DNA of 64,000 nt from Vigna angularis (taxonomy: Eukaryota > Streptophyta > Magnoliopsida > Fabales > Fabaceae), in assembly GCF_016808095.1 (NCBI RefSeq), contig NC_068976.1, forward strand, positions 3,988,001 through 4,052,000, given 5' to 3'. A program made the translations under genes and the position numbers. Positions 1 to 11,557 of the stretch are shown here, in pieces; positions within the stretch are counted from its first letter, which is position 1, and every line of letters starts with the position of its first letter. The notes under the pieces are model-generated. The model did not search any database, was not told the DNA's origin, and saw only the letters and a list, made by a program, of their open reading frames with translations.

Positions 1-1626
1 TTTTCCTGCTGAAAATTAAATTTTATTGAGTTTTGTTTTTAAGAGGGTTAATGAGATTTTTTTGAGAGATGATGTGATCTGAATAGCTTTAAGTTTCTAA
101 CGTGTTTTTAAGGATTGAAATGCGAAAAGGATCAATTTGTAAAAGGTATTCCGACACTTGTCGACAAGAGAGTTTAAATCTAAAAAAGTGAATATTGGAG
201 AATGTGTATCAGATTGAGTGTGATTATTAGAGTGATTGGAATATTTTTTAGAAAATACTAGTTGCATTTATAGGATCAGATGTGTCATTTGAGTGTCTGA
301 TTCATGGGTTGATCCTGACTCCTTCTAAAATCAAGCCCCAATTTTCTAGTCCGTTTAATAGGAGATTTTTTAAAAGCCCCAATCCCTAAAGTCCCACATA
401 AAGTGGGCTGGGGTAGGGTTAGGATGGGGCTAGCCCCCAAACTAAATTAATTCACTTTTAATGTTTTTTTAATTATTTCTTTTATTTACTTTACAAGTTC
501 AATAATTTCCAAAATTTACATGATATTTAATATCTTTTTAATTAAATATAAATGTATAAATATTGATTTTATAAAAAATTATTTAAAATAATTTTTAATT
601 ATAAGTATATTTTAAATATATAATTTTATTATTTTGGAAAGTTAAAAAAGAAATTTTTTATTATTATTTTTATTTAAAAGAAAATGAAAAAAATTTCAGA
701 AAAGAAATTATAAAAGTAACACAATTGAAAATTCGATTTTTCAATAATCGAATTCTGATATCTATATAAATATTTGAAATATTAATTATGGATAGAATTT
801 AAATTCAAATCTACTGATTGGATGAATTTTTAATATCGGTGTAAATTTTTTATTTTTTATAGTTTGTCATATAAAATTATTTTGTTGAATGTTTTGTATA
901 GATATATATATACATTAAAAAATTAAACCACAAACTTTATAAAGTTTAAAATTAATTTCACGTAATAAAAGAACTAACTTTTTAGTGAAAGTCCTTGTTA
1001 GGTAAAATTGTTATAAATATCATATATGTTAGTATACAAGATCTAGAGGTAATCCTAGTGGTTATAAAATCAGATTTTTTTTCTAACCTTTTAGATTAAA
1101 TTAATATTTTAAAATCAGACTTATCTTTATCCAACAAAGATCATTTTTATTGAATTATTTATCATAATTGAGCCGATTGTAATAAAAAATAATTAAATAA
1201 TAGATACAATATTTTTAAATAAATATAATGTTATAATTTATAATACTAAAATTAAATTATTATTGTATTTAATTATTAACATATAAAATAAATAAAAATT
1301 ATAATAACTATAATAATAAATAAATTACATCAATGTCTCTTAATAAGAAACTAATAAAAAAGACAAATGAATATAATATAAAATATATTAAAAAGACATA
1401 AAAATATATAAATTGATGTAAATGACTAAATTATACGTTTCATAATTTTTTTTTAAGAATTATATAACTTTATAAATAATAAATATTAATTTTATTAAAT
1501 TTGGAAAATTAAAAAAGTTAAAAAGTTATTAAGTCAAAATTTTAACATGTTCACACCAATTAAAAATAATGTAATTTTGATCACAAATCTTAATCGAATG
1601 ATATTGATTTAAACTAGTGACAAAAT
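1..1626. other. AT-rich intergenic DNA
   Basis: No coding region is recognisable. The stretch is strongly AT-rich with many short homopolymers. A GGGCT/AGCCC-rich patch at about 340-440 resembles another at about 11940-12090 on the other side of the first CACTA element; both look like pieces of non-coding repeats of unknown class. Confidence 0.6.
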
Positions 1627-1749
1627 AAACACTACAAAAATTATACATGATAGGAGGGGTTTTTTTCCAGCGATTTCGAAAACCCCTCTTAGTTTTGGCA
1701 GTTTCAATAAACGACCGCAATAAAGTTTTCATTTAATTATTTTAAATAT

Positions 1750-2169
1750 TTATTAAATTCTGATTTTTCCCTCTCTCTCGCGCCTTGAAATTCTTAATTT
1801 TTTCGATGTTCGCGCTTTCACATCTCTTTCTCTCTACTACGCAGCTCACATTTCTTTCTTCTCCATTTCTCGGTTTTCACTTTTTCTTCCCTTCTCAACT
1901 TTCTCTAAACCTTCTTCTGTCAATCCTTATGCACACGAATCAGCGATGTCCTTCCCCATTCTCTGCCAGCGATGTCTGTGCAACCGTCGACCATGCCCTC
2001 GCCGCCACGGCCAAAGGCCGAACTCGCTGGAGTAGCGTGATTCTCGTAAATCTGCTGGACCAGTAGAAGCGAAGGCACCACATGAAGGCCTAGAAGTCCT
2101 GCGCTGGATTGATGAAGAAGAGGACGCTGAAGATTCAAAGAACGACGTCGCCGCTGCAGAAGAAAGCGT
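1750..2169 (+). other. Leader-like pyrimidine-rich segment inside CACTA 1
   Basis: A CT-rich stretch (1760-1920) is followed by a GC-richer stretch (1940-2165) with short open frames on both strands. It resembles a 5' UTR and first exon of some plant gene but I do not recognise a protein. It lies between the left CACTA terminus and the amine-oxidase exon, so it may be a further captured piece. Confidence 0.35.
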
Positions 2170-2397
2170 GCTCACTTGAGCCTTCGACTTATTGCCCAAC
2201 CAATGCTGCATTTTTGGATGCATATTTTGCAGGAGAAGATGATGTACCAGTCAAAATTTCTAATGCAATTTGTATCTTTGAGAAGTATGCTAGGGATATC
2301 ATGTGGCGCCACATAGAATCAAAACTCCATGATGAGGAGGTAGTACACCCTTATGTGTTTTAAATTTCTAAACTTTTGCTATTAAAAGTATTAGGTA

Positions 2398-2849
2398 TGT
2401 AAAAAATATGTAACAGATTCATACTGAAGATTCAATAAATCTAAATATATCAAACAAGCACATTTAATCATATTCAGATTTACAAGAATAAAAGCGGAAG
2501 CAGAAAGACCAACCTCCAGCCATTGTTGTACGCTTGCCTTTTTCTGAACCCTTGCTCTTAAAACACGATGGTGATGTATATGAAGGAAAGAGTAGGCACA
2601 GTGACCTAATATGAAATTTTTCTGTAGTCTATATTACTCCAAAAACCATCACAAAGTATTTAACGTTAAAAGAGATTATTGTGGGAATAATGGCACACCC
2701 ACACGTTTGAAAACGGTTTTAAAATGGACTACTTCCAGAATATTAACTGCTTTATAATATTAACTAAAAGAAATAAAATAAATGGGAAAGATATAATATT
2801 AAATAATATAATATTAAAAATGTAACCTCTCTTCTGTATAAGGCTAACA
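2398..2849 (-). repeat. 3' LTR of the copia element
   Basis: This 452-bp LTR is the downstream one in the minus-strand sense. It matches 8108-8567 except for four substitutions and 8 missing bases near 2536. In minus orientation it starts TGTTAGCC and ends TTTTTTACA. Confidence 0.95.
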
Positions 2850-2860
2850 TTCTCCCACTT
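2850..2860 (-). other. Polypurine tract of the copia element
   Basis: The minus strand reads AAGTGGGAGAA directly before the LTR start TGTTAGCC. This is the expected position and composition of the plus-strand DNA primer. Confidence 0.85.
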
Positions 2861-3129
2861 GGTCCATTTTATTCAACCATCAAACGTAATAAGAGACCAA
2901 ATATATGAATCATGGTGATAGTTCCTCTAATAATGAGTATTATCTCCCATGTATTACGATGTATTTAGTCTCACATCGCAATCTCTTAACTTTAATGAAT
3001 AAACCATATGTCTATTCTAGGTCACAATTAAATGAGTTTTCTCAAAGTAATTAATTATGTGCACAAATAATTGAGAAAACATTAAACTGAATAAGAGTTT
3101 TATCCAAATGAAAGTACTTACAATGATTG

Positions 3130-6100
3130 TCACATCATGGAAACAAGTCCCATTCGCGTTACATGATCCTTAAAATTCTTTGGTGGCATGCCTTTAGTTA
3201 AAGGATCAACAATCATCAACTCAGTGCTAACGTGCTCAATAACCACTTTCTTTTCTTTAACACGTTCTCTTATGGCCAGATATTTAATGTCGATGTGCTT
3301 ACTTCGACTTCCACTTTTATTATTCTTAGCCATGAAAACAGCAGCAGAGTTATCACAGTACAACTTTAGTGGCCTAGCAATTGAGTCCACAACTCTAAGC
3401 CCAGATATAAAACTCTTCAACCATACACCATGTGAAGAAGCCTCAAAACAAGAAACGAATTCAGCTTCCATAGTAGAAGTAGCAGTCAAGGTCTGCCTTT
3501 TGCTACTCCAAGATACTGCTCCATCAGCTAACATAAAAATGTAACCAAACGTTGATTTTCGTGAATCAACGCAGCCAGCATAGTCTGAATCGGAGTAGCC
3601 AATCACTTCTAAATTAGCAGTTCGTCTATACATGAGCATGAAATCTTTTGTTCCTTGAAGATATCTCATTACTTTCTTTGCAGCTTTCCAGTGGTCAACA
3701 CCTGGATTACTCTGATATCTTCCTAAAACTCCAACTGCAAATGCAATGTCAAGTCTAGTACAAACTTGAGCATACATAAGACTTCCGACAGCTGAAGCAT
3801 ATGGAATATTTTTCATCTGTTCCCGCTCAAGATCATTTTTCGGACATTGACTTAATTCAAGTTTGTCACCCTTTACAATGGGAGCTACACTTGGTGAACA
3901 ATTCTTCATATTAAACCTCTCTAAAACTTTGTTGATATAGGTCTCTTGAGACAAACCCAAAATGCCCCGAGATCTTTCCCTATGGATCTTAATGCCAATG
4001 ACATAAGATGCCTCTCCCATATCCTTCATGTCAAAGTTATTTGAGAGAAATTGTTTCACTTCATATAGCATACCCTTGTCGTTGGTTGCAAGCAAAATGT
4101 CATCCACATATAAAACAAGGAAACAAATCTTACTCCCACTGACCTTTTGGTATATACATTGATCCATGATGTTTTCTTCAAAACCGAATGAAGTGATAAC
4201 ATCATGAAATTTTAGATACCATTGGCGGGAGGCTTGTTTTAATCCATAGATGGATTTATTAAGCTTACATACCAAGTGCTCACTGTCTTTAGAAAAGAAT
4301 CCTTCAGGTTGTTTCATGTAAACCTCTTCCTCTAGATCACCATTAAGGAATGCTGTTTTCACATCCATTTGATGTAACTCAAAATCAAAATGAGCTACCA
4401 ATGCCATAATTACTCGGAAGGAATCTTTCTTAGATACAGGAGAAAAAGTCTCTGTGTAGTCAATTCCTTCTCTTTGAGTGAATCCTTTGGCAACAAGTCT
4501 TGCTTTATGTCTCTCAATGTTACCTTTTGAGTCTTTCTTGGTTTTAAAGACCCATCTACATCCAATGGATTTTACACCATCAGGCAACTGAACGAGATCC
4601 CAGACTTTGTTGGATGCCATAGAATCCATCTCGTCTTTCATGGCATCATACCATAGGTTTGATTCTTTAGAACTCATGGCTTGTGAAAACGTTTCAGGAT
4701 CATTTTCAGCTCCAATGTTGTAATCCGATTCTTGTAAATACACTTCATAATCACTAGAAACTGCTGGTCTTCTGATTCTAGTAGATCTTCTTAATGGTGT
4801 CTCAACATCTTGATGAGAAACTTGTTGTTCAACACTTACTTTTTGCTCCTCGTTAACAACTTGATCTATATTATCATTTTCAGCAATTTGTGGAACATCA
4901 ATTATTGGTTGTTCAATACGCTTTTGAACTGAAGGAGCGTGAATGACTACCAATCTTTCATTTGATTGAGAGGTTTGAGCTTCATAGTGATCTTTTTCAA
5001 GATCAACGTCTTGATTTAAATCACTCCCACTAATCAAGTCATTTTCAAGAAACTTTGCATTTCTTGATTCCACAATCCTAGTGTTATGATTTGGACAATA
5101 GAATCTATACCCTTTGGACTTTTCAGCATATCCAATGAAATACCCACTAATAGTCCTTGAGTCTAGTTTCTTCTCTTGTGGATTATAAATTCTTACTTCA
5201 GACGGACATCCCCAAACGCGTACATGTCGCAAACTAGGTTTCCAACCTTTGAATAACTCAAAAGGTGTTTTTAAAACAGCCTTAGTTGGGACCCAATTTA
5301 CTATATACACAGCCGTCTTAAGTGCTTCAGTCCACAAGAACTGAGGAAGTTTTGAATTACTTCTCATACTTCTCACCATATCCATCAAGGTTCGATTTCT
5401 TCTTTCTGCTACACCATTCTGATCTGGAGAGCCAGGCATGGTATATTGGGCAACAATCCCATGTTCTTGAAGAAATCTAGCAAACGGACCAAGTGCTTGT
5501 CCATTCTCCGTGTATCTACCGTAGTACTCTCCACCTCTGTCTGATCTCACAATCTTAATTTTCTTTCCACATTGTAACTCTACTTCAACCTTAAAAACTT
5601 TAAAGGCATCTAAGGCTTCATCCTTAGAACGAAGTAAGTACAGATACATGTATCGTGAGTAATCATCTATAAAGGTGATAAAGTATTTTGGACTACTTGC
5701 ATCCATATCCGGACAACAAATATCTGTATGAATAATTTCTAGTAAACTTGAACTCCTCTTAGCACCTCTTTTGGACTTGTTAGTTTGCTTACCCTTAATG
5801 CAATCCACGCAAGTCTCAAAATCAGTAAAATCCAAAGTACTAAGTACTCCTTCACTTACTAATCGTTTAATTCTCTCAATGGAGATATGTCCCAATCTTC
5901 GGTGCCATAAAACAGAAGAATCCTCATTCATAACACATCTTTTTAACCCAGCGGAAACATGCATAGAACTATAGGCAACGTTGTTTTGCAATTTAATAAA
6001 GTAAAGACCATCGCATAATTCCCCAAAGCCAATAACCTTGGATTTATTCAATAGAGTAAAACCAGAATCCGTAAAATTAAATGAAAAACCCAAAGGTGCA

Positions 6101-7230
6101 AGTTGTGAAATAGAAATCAAGTTCTTGCTAAAACTGGGAACATAAAAGGTCTTTTCTAAACATAAAACAAAACCACTGCTTAAAACTAAATTGCACGTCC
6201 CAATGGCTTCAACATGTGAACTCATCTTGCTTCCTGAATAGATGCATTGTTCACTTCCCATCGGTTTCCTTAGGTTTTCCATACCCTGCAAGGTATTAGA
6301 AACATGGATTGTAGAACCAGAATCAATCCACCATGTGTTATGATTAAAACTAGTCAAATTAGATTCATAACAGACAAAAGCAAACAAGTTACCTTTCTTT
6401 TCAAGCCAATCCTTAAACTTTTGACATTCCTTCTTCATGTGTCCCTTCTTTTTACAAAAGAAACATCTGGACTCCTTCTTAATAACTGGCTGAGCAGGAA
6501 TCTTTCCCTTCTTATTAACTTGGTTCTTCTTATTCTTAAATGAAGTAGTCAAGTTCACCTTCTCCCCTTCTTCAATCAATATCCTTTCTTCTTCTTGAAC
6601 ACACATAGTCAATAATTCATTAATAGACCATTTGTCCTTATGTGTGTTGTAAGAGATTTTAAAGGGAGCATAATGGTGAGGCAAAGTGCACAAAATATAG
6701 TGCACTAGGAAAGAATCAGACATGGTAACTTCCAAAGCTTTCAGTTGAGCCACAATGTCCCTTATGCGCATGATATGATCACGCACTCCTCTAATTCCAG
6801 TGAGCTTTAAGGATGAAAACTGCATTATAAGAGTGCTGGCAAGAGATTTATCAGATGTCGTAAACTGCTCATCAGTAGCCTTCAGTAAATCCTTGACATT
6901 CTCATACTGATCAACCGAACCCCGAATTCCAGCGGAAATATTGGTTTTTATGAACGTTACGGAGAGACGATTTGACCTCTCCCATTTTTCATAAAGTTCA
7001 ATGGCATCTGAATTGCTAGTCTCAGTAATACCCGGTGGTTCAGGTTTTCTAATAGCATAATCTATGTCCATCCAGCCTAAATGAAGAAGAATTCTCTCCT
7101 TCCAAATCTTATAATTATCTCCTCTCAATCCGGGAATACCACACTTGATATCAGAAATATTCACAGATTGAGAAACTGCAAATTCAAAATCATGTTCATT
7201 GTCATAATTTGAGACAAAAATAAATGTCAT
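3130..7230 (-). CDS. Copia gag-pol polyprotein, intact
   Basis: A single 1366-residue frame, the usual length for a plant copia polyprotein. In order: a UBN2-type gag with a CCHC zinc knuckle near residue 255 ([14 protein letters not shown]); aspartic protease with DSGST near residue 305; integrase with the HRRLGH and CVDC zinc-binding parts near 445-480, then catalytic D (IHTDI), D (IDDYSR, DRGGEY) and E (NGVAERRNR) through about 620; reverse transcriptase with YVDDILLA near 1043; and RNase H with DSDYAGC, STMEAEF (about 1255) and a DPLTKGMPP end. There is no frameshift or stop. It would supply capsid, protease, integrase and reverse transcriptase for the element. The first ATG after an 877-nt leader was taken as start. 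I do not assign the lineage. Confidence 0.96.
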   Translation of the reverse strand: MTFIFVSNYDNEHDFEFAVSQSVNISDIKCGIPGLRGDNYKIWKERILLHLGWMDIDYAIRKPEPPGITETSNSDAIELYEKWERSNRLSVTFIKTNISAGIRGSVDQYENVKDLLKATDEQFTTSDKSLASTLIMQFSSLKLTGIRGVRDHIMRIRDIVAQLKALEVTMSDSFLVHYILCTLPHHYAPFKISYNTHKDKWSINELLTMCVQEEERILIEEGEKVNLTTSFKNKKNQVNKKGKIPAQPVIKKESRCFFCKKKGHMKKECQKFKDWLEKKGNLFAFVCYESNLTSFNHNTWWIDSGSTIHVSNTLQGMENLRKPMGSEQCIYSGSKMSSHVEAIGTCNLVLSSGFVLCLEKTFYVPSFSKNLISISQLAPLGFSFNFTDSGFTLLNKSKVIGFGELCDGLYFIKLQNNVAYSSMHVSAGLKRCVMNEDSSVLWHRRLGHISIERIKRLVSEGVLSTLDFTDFETCVDCIKGKQTNKSKRGAKRSSSLLEIIHTDICCPDMDASSPKYFITFIDDYSRYMYLYLLRSKDEALDAFKVFKVEVELQCGKKIKIVRSDRGGEYYGRYTENGQALGPFARFLQEHGIVAQYTMPGSPDQNGVAERRNRTLMDMVRSMRSNSKLPQFLWTEALKTAVYIVNWVPTKAVLKTPFELFKGWKPSLRHVRVWGCPSEVRIYNPQEKKLDSRTISGYFIGYAEKSKGYRFYCPNHNTRIVESRNAKFLENDLISGSDLNQDVDLEKDHYEAQTSQSNERLVVIHAPSVQKRIEQPIIDVPQIAENDNIDQVVNEEQKVSVEQQVSHQDVETPLRRSTRIRRPAVSSDYEVYLQESDYNIGAENDPETFSQAMSSKESNLWYDAMKDEMDSMASNKVWDLVQLPDGVKSIGCRWVFKTKKDSKGNIERHKARLVAKGFTQREGIDYTETFSPVSKKDSFRVIMALVAHFDFELHQMDVKTAFLNGDLEEEVYMKQPEGFFSKDSEHLVCKLNKSIYGLKQASRQWYLKFHDVITSFGFEENIMDQCIYQKVSGSKICFLVLYVDDILLATNDKGMLYEVKQFLSNNFDMKDMGEASYVIGIKIHRERSRGILGLSQETYINKVLERFNMKNCSPSVAPIVKGDKLELSQCPKNDLEREQMKNIPYASAVGSLMYAQVCTRLDIAFAVGVLGRYQSNPGVDHWKAAKKVMRYLQGTKDFMLMYRRTANLEVIGYSDSDYAGCVDSRKSTFGYIFMLADGAVSWSSKRQTLTATSTMEAEFVSCFEASSHGVWLKSFISGLRVVDSIARPLKLYCDNSAAVFMAKNNKSGSRSKHIDIKYLAIRERVKEKKVVIEHVSTELMIVDPLTKGMPPKNFKDHVTRMGLVSMM

Positions 7231-8093
7231 GTTTTACCAATGCAAAACATGTCTTTACCAATGAATCTATTAACATAAAACTTGTCTGTGGGCTAAAGTC
7301 TTACTCAATTAGACTCATTTAACCTTATGATAAAACTATTAAATTATATTACATTCCTAATTCCTGTAGGAAAATTAAGAATTATAATTAATATTTTATC
7401 CTAATTAATTATATAAATGTAACAAAAATCCTGTGGGTATATTTCATCACACTATATATAATTAATTACAATTAATGTTTCAATAAAGTGATCTTTATAA
7501 TATAATTTAATTAATTAAAGATGTTGTGGCTACTCTCTAATTATTAAAAATTATATTTATCACTAAACATTAAATTATCTTTAAATCTTATATTTAATCT
7601 AAATAAAATATAAGCATCATATTATAAATATATAATATTAAAAAAAAAAATTTAAATATTATACTAACACGCACCGAATAAACTTAATAGCGTGTGTAAA
7701 ACTGGAGCCTATCACAAAAGTAACTAACATATATAATATATATGCAAACGTGCTATACCAGAAAAGCACCGAAAAACGGCAATGCAACTTTCGTACTATA
7801 TATATTTATATATATATGTGAAAAGGAAAAGATCAATCTGAATTGAAACCAGAAAACAGCGTACCTGCAGTGCACATATGTATGTAACAGGTAAAGAAGA
7901 AAATAAAATAAAATAAAAATTGAAACGCAAAACCAAACGCCGTTTCAATCATCTTCAACCTCCAGCATCAAAATATTTCACAGAAAATTTCACAGAAAGC
8001 TTTCTTCTTTCTACCCAGTTTCAAAACAATTGATAAAATTAAAAACACAATATGCACAAAGGAGTGAACCAGATAAGGCAGAGGATAAACGTA
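7231..8093 (-). other. Untranslated leader of the copia element
   Basis: AT-rich non-coding DNA between the primer-binding site and the polyprotein start. A small AT-repeat cluster lies near 7790-7825. I see no second gene. Confidence 0.7.
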
Positions 8094-8105
8094 GCTCTGA
8101 TACCA
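8094..8105 (-). other. Primer-binding site of the copia element
   Basis: The minus strand reads TGGTATCAGAGC two bases inside the 5' LTR. This is the standard plant copia site complementary to the 3' end of initiator methionine tRNA. Confidence 0.95.
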
Positions 8106-8107
8106 AA

Positions 8108-8567
8108 TGTAAAAAATATGTAACAGATTCATACTGAAGATTCAATAAATCTAAATATATCAAACAAGCACATTTAATCATATTCAGATTTACAAGAATA
8201 AAAGCGGAAGCAGAAAGACCAACCTCCAGCCATTGTTGTACGCTTGCCTAATTTCTGGTTTCTGAACCCTTGCTCTTAAAACACGATGGTGATGTATATG
8301 AAGGAAAGAGTAGGCTCAGTGACCTAATATGAAATTTTTCTGTAGTCTATATTACTCCAAAAACCATCACAGAGTATTTAACGTTAAAAGAGATTATTGT
8401 GGGAATAATGGCACACCCACACGTTTGAAAACGATTTTAAAATGGACCACTTCCAGAATATTAACTGCTTTATAATATTAACTAAAAGAAATAAAATAAA
8501 TGGGAAAGATATAATATTAAATAATATAATATTAAAAATGTAACCTCTCTTCTGTATAAGGCTAACA
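8108..8567 (-). repeat. 5' LTR of the copia element
   Basis: This 460-bp LTR is upstream in the minus-strand sense and should hold the element promoter. It is bounded by TG and CA, with the AGGTA target duplication at 8568-8572. It has an extra 8 bases near 8250 compared with the other LTR. Confidence 0.95.
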
Positions 8568-8936
8568 AGGTATTCATAAATTGGATCTTTGCAGATAAGG
8601 GAGGCTAGGCTTGATGCGAGCCTGATGGTGAGAACTGTCTCAATTGTGGGCAACTATGATTATATCATAAATTGGGAGTTCAAGCCAAGTGGTTCCATAA
8701 AAATGAGGGTATGTATGACATACATTCTTTTTCAATGTGAATTCCTCATCTTATCCAATCAGTAGTACATGTATAAAATCTTTAAACAATTAGTAGATGC
8801 ACTATTAATTAAATACAATGTGTGAATATTTGATGTTTTCTGATGCTAACAACATTTTAGTTTTAGGTTTTTCAAAATGTGGTCATATTGATAAGCATGT
8901 TATTTAAATTGCATCATGCTATTTAAATTGAATCAG

Positions 8937-9450
8937 GAATGTAACATTGAAGAGGTTGAGAATGAAGATGATCCCCCATCCAAAAGCTCAAAGGACAAGA
9001 AGTCCAATAGACCAGATTCTGGTAAAGTCAATATTGTATTTAAAATTACCAATAGAGTTCCTTATAAATCTGTTCTGAAAGGTAAAATCCTCTGTTAATA
9101 TAGTCGTCAATGGAACATGCACACTTTTATTTCTTACAATTTTTTGAAACCATTTTAATTACTATGTTTTTATGTTGCAGCACATAGTGTTGTTGTTTTG
9201 AAGGCTGAAAGTGCATCTGATAAGGTTGAATGGATTAAGAAGATAAATAGTGTTATACAAGAAAAGGGTGGACACATTAAGATCTCATCTGACGGTGATC
9301 TACCATGAGGCAATGTTATTTTGATAATTTTTTCCAGCTCTTCCATTTAACGTTTCATGCATTTTCTGGTTACTTGTTTTATAGGTAGTTGTCCTTTGTC
9401 AAGTTGAAAAAGCAAAGGAAGACATGCTGAATCTGTTATACAGCTCTATC
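8937..9450 (+). pseudogene. Dynamin-related protein 2 (DRP2) fragment, three exons
   Basis: Exon one (8937-9081) reads [12 protein letters not shown], then [16 protein letters not shown] and VPYKSVLK. Exon two (from 9181) continues [10 protein letters not shown] and [13 protein letters not shown]. Exon three (from about 9385) reads VVVLCQVEKAKEDMLN and LYSSI. These match the end of the PH domain and the start of the GTPase effector domain of plant DRP2 dynamins, which pinch off clathrin-coated and trans-Golgi vesicles. Splice sites are GT/AG. Exon two runs into a stop at about 9306 by a frame change, and the segment between the PH domain and the effector domain is missing. It follows the amine-oxidase piece in the same orientation inside CACTA 1 and cannot make a functional dynamin. 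Confidence 0.88.
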
Positions 9451-9663
9451 AAGTTCAGAAATTTGTTATTGCCTTTTATTTTTACTCACTTGCATTAGTT
9501 TAGTTTGCTACACTTATTACGTGCAAGTCTCATTTACTTTTAAGTTTTAGGCTTTATATCATACTCTCCTTTCATCTATTTACTTATTGTTAATTGTTTA
9601 CTTGTTCTTTTAATTAATTTTTTTTTTCTAATAGTTTTTTATGTCTCTCAACTCTGGATACAG

Positions 9664-11023
9664 TGTGGAATACAATGTTTTGTATGTGTATCATTCCTTG
9701 TTTTCCTACTTCGACAGAGATAACATAGCTCTCGAGGGACTTGCCAAGTAATCAACTTTAAACCAGTGTCATATTTCTATAATGTTATTTATTCTATTTC
9801 TCAAAAAGGGTTTTTAATAGTGTGCTGCTTTGTGAAGAACAGTGTCATATTTCTATAATATCATCATCATCATCAATCTTTATATCATTTGAATAATATC
9901 TGATGGAAAACCATCAAGAAATCACATTGGACCTCTTACTAGAGCAATGGCTAGGAAGATTCAAGAAGAAGAAGGATCATCTAACATTTTACTTCTATGG
10001 AAGGTTACTTATAAAAATCCTTCTTCTCTTAACTAAAGCACTTATATTTTGTTTTGTAGGAATTAATAAATCTTGGAGAATATGATTGAGCCATCCAAGA
10101 AAGAACCAAGCAAAGGAGCCAAAAAGCAAAGGAGGTGCTTACGGCATGCACCAGCATTTTCCACGTGAATGTTGGCTGATTTGGAAGGAAGCACACACCT
10201 TGCTGGATGAGCTGGAATGAGGCATGGATTTTGCTTGATCAAAATCTGAATAATTTGAATTTTATGAGGGAATTACAAACAGAATTTAGGCTCCTCTTCA
10301 CCTATAAATAAGAGGGCCTTTTCTTTGTATTGGGTTACTTTTGAGCTTAGTAAATTGCTGCTGAAATTCACTGCCAGCCCTATTGCTCTTGAGACATTTA
10401 ATTCTCTCTACTTTCTCTTCCCTTTCCTCTAGCTTCCTTCCATTGTAGGAAGGCCTTCTGAGCTGTGAGGTTCCCACACATACTTATTCCACTCAAATAC
10501 ACCAAAATCTCACCCAATTGCTACTGCATCCACTCTGATGTATTTCATCCACTGCACCAATACTATTTTTCATCCGCTGCATCTGCAAGGCCAGGTCATT
10601 CAAGCATGGATAAGCTTCCATCAATATCTGTAGTGCAAGCACAAAATACAAAGCTAGACTTTATAGCTTAGACTTAATGATGACAAACATAGCTCTTATT
10701 TGCTTAGAACATTCATGGTGGATGAATGGTGCTGCATCCCATTTCAAGTCCTCCCTTAGAATTTGAGCATCGAAAAAAAGGGGATGCCTTATATGGTGAG
10801 TTTTCTGTTTTTGTTACTGAAACTTTTGTTTTAAGTTTCTTGATCATGTTTTTTGTTTGCATCTTCACAAAATAATGTTACACGTTTTTATTTATAATGG
10901 TCTTATGATCAGACCAATATTCTAACTTGCTTTTCCATTTTTGTTATCTTGACTTGATTCAGCCATGGAACTAGCTTTGTCTTTGGAGAAGTTGACAAAT
11001 GAGAAACTTCTATATGTTCACAG
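9664..11023 (+). pseudogene. Ferritin fragment, three exons
   Basis: Exon one (9664-9747) reads [19 protein letters not shown] then NIALEGLAK, ending in a phase-2 GT donor. Exon two (about 10711-10795) reads VLHPISSPPLEFEH and KKGDALY. Exon three (10963 to about 11023) reads AMELALSLEKLTNEKLLYVH. These are consecutive parts of the plastid ferritin four-helix bundle, the plant iron store. The exon expected between the first two (FFKESSEEEREHAEK region) is not seen and its place is taken by a gypsy fragment. A TGA stands in exon two where ferritins have the arginine of RGGRVVLHP, consistent with CGA to TGA decay. The transit peptide and the C-terminal helix are missing. This is the third gene fragment in CACTA 1. 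Confidence 0.88.
9903..10680 (+). mobile_element. Ty3/gypsy remnant: polyprotein tail plus LTR-like DNA
   Basis: One frame near 9915-9985 reads GPLTRAMARKIQEEEGSS, the type of basic tail that ends many legume gypsy polyproteins. It is followed by LTR-like DNA with a TATAAATA box near 10305 and a CT-rich leader near 10400-10445. It lies in the ferritin intron. No second LTR or target duplication was found, so the limits are approximate. Confidence 0.5.
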
Positions 11024-11257
11024 TGATACTAAAGAACATGGTAGAAGTGCATAAGCTTCCAGATGAACATTTTGCATTTAGTGAACATGTTTCATTTGAA
11101 AAATGTTATTATTTATATTGAACAATTACTTGTATCAAAACATTTTATAGTTTATTTTATCTAATATTTACGTTTCAAATTATTTTATTATGTGTTTTTG
11201 TTTATTATAGCTTTTTTTATCATAATAAACTAAATAATATAAAAAGAATTAACCAAT

Positions 11258-11554
11258 ATGACATGCATTTCCGGTGGTTTTGGAATCCTTGTAACTACAA
11301 AACTCTTGTCATTCTCGGCGGTTTTCGTAAAACTCCTGCTATTTCCGGCGGTTTTCAGAAAACCCCTGCCATTCCCAGCGGTTTTCAGAAAACCCCTCCC
11401 ATTCCCGGCGGTTTTGGAAAAAACCGCTGGTAATTATTTACCGACGCAGCTTTTCCCAGAGGTTCTTACAACCCCGAGAATTGTATTTTCTGGGGGTTAA
11501 AACCCCAAGTAACGTTAAAAATAACCCCTACTAAAATTCTATATTTTTGTAGTG
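11258..11554. repeat. Right subterminal repeats and TIR of CACTA 1
   Basis: Five or so copies of a roughly 30-base unit centred on GGCGGTTTT and AAAACCCCT run from 11270 to 11440, followed by AT-rich DNA and the terminal TTTTTGTAGTG. The same units, inverted, occur at 1655-1720. Such arrays bind the TNPA-type protein in En/Spm elements. Confidence 0.75.
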
Positions 11555-11557
11555 AGA

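Larger units (their letters stand above)
2393..8572 (-). mobile_element. Complete Ty1/copia LTR retrotransposon
   Basis: Two near-identical LTRs (2398-2849 and 8108-8567) begin TG and end CA and are flanked by the 5-bp direct repeat AGGTA (2393-2397 and 8568-8572). The primer-binding site and polypurine tract are in place for transcription on the minus strand, and a single uninterrupted 1366-codon polyprotein lies between. The LTRs differ by four substitutions and one 8-bp indel, so insertion was recent. All parts needed for autonomous transposition appear present. It sits in the amine-oxidase intron of CACTA 1, so it arrived after that capture. Confidence 0.96.
2170..8708 (+). pseudogene. 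Primary (copper) amine oxidase fragment, two exons split by copia
   Basis: Exon one (about 2170-2339) reads PSTYCPTNAAFLDAYFAGED then NAICIFEKYARDIMWRH, characteristic of plant apoplastic or peroxisomal copper amine oxidases, which oxidise polyamines to aminoaldehydes with H2O2. It ends at a GT donor at 2340. The next exon (8595-8708, after TTGCAG) reads REARLDASLMVRTVS and then VGNYDYIINWEF, followed by a GT donor at 8709. The NYD motif contains the tyrosine that becomes the TPQ cofactor and it is intact. The joined frame would run across the intron without a stop. Only about 90 residues of a roughly 650-residue enzyme are present, so this is a captured fragment. The intron is occupied by the complete copia element at 2398-8567. 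Confidence 0.88.
1630..11554. mobile_element. CACTA transposon 1, non-autonomous, carrying host gene fragments
   Basis: The left end begins CACTACAAAAA at 1630 and the right end is its inverted copy, TTTTTGTAGTG, finishing at 11554. Flanking triplets are AAA (1627-1629) and AGA (11555-11557), a 3-bp target duplication with one mismatch. Inside each end are copies of a short motif around GGCGGTTTT and AAAACCCCT, the subterminal-repeat arrangement of En/Spm elements. No TNP2 or TNPA coding is seen. The cargo is exon fragments of an amine oxidase, a dynamin DRP2 and a ferritin, all on the plus strand with introns. A 6.17-kb copia element and a gypsy fragment are nested in it, so the element itself is about 3.7 kb or less. 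Known parallels are gene-fragment-carrying CACTA elements such as soybean Tgm-Express. Confidence 0.85.

Noticed and set aside
3188..6543. Plus-strand frames over the copia polyprotein
   Set aside because: They are antisense shadows of the intact minus-strand gag-pol; no domain is recognisable in them.
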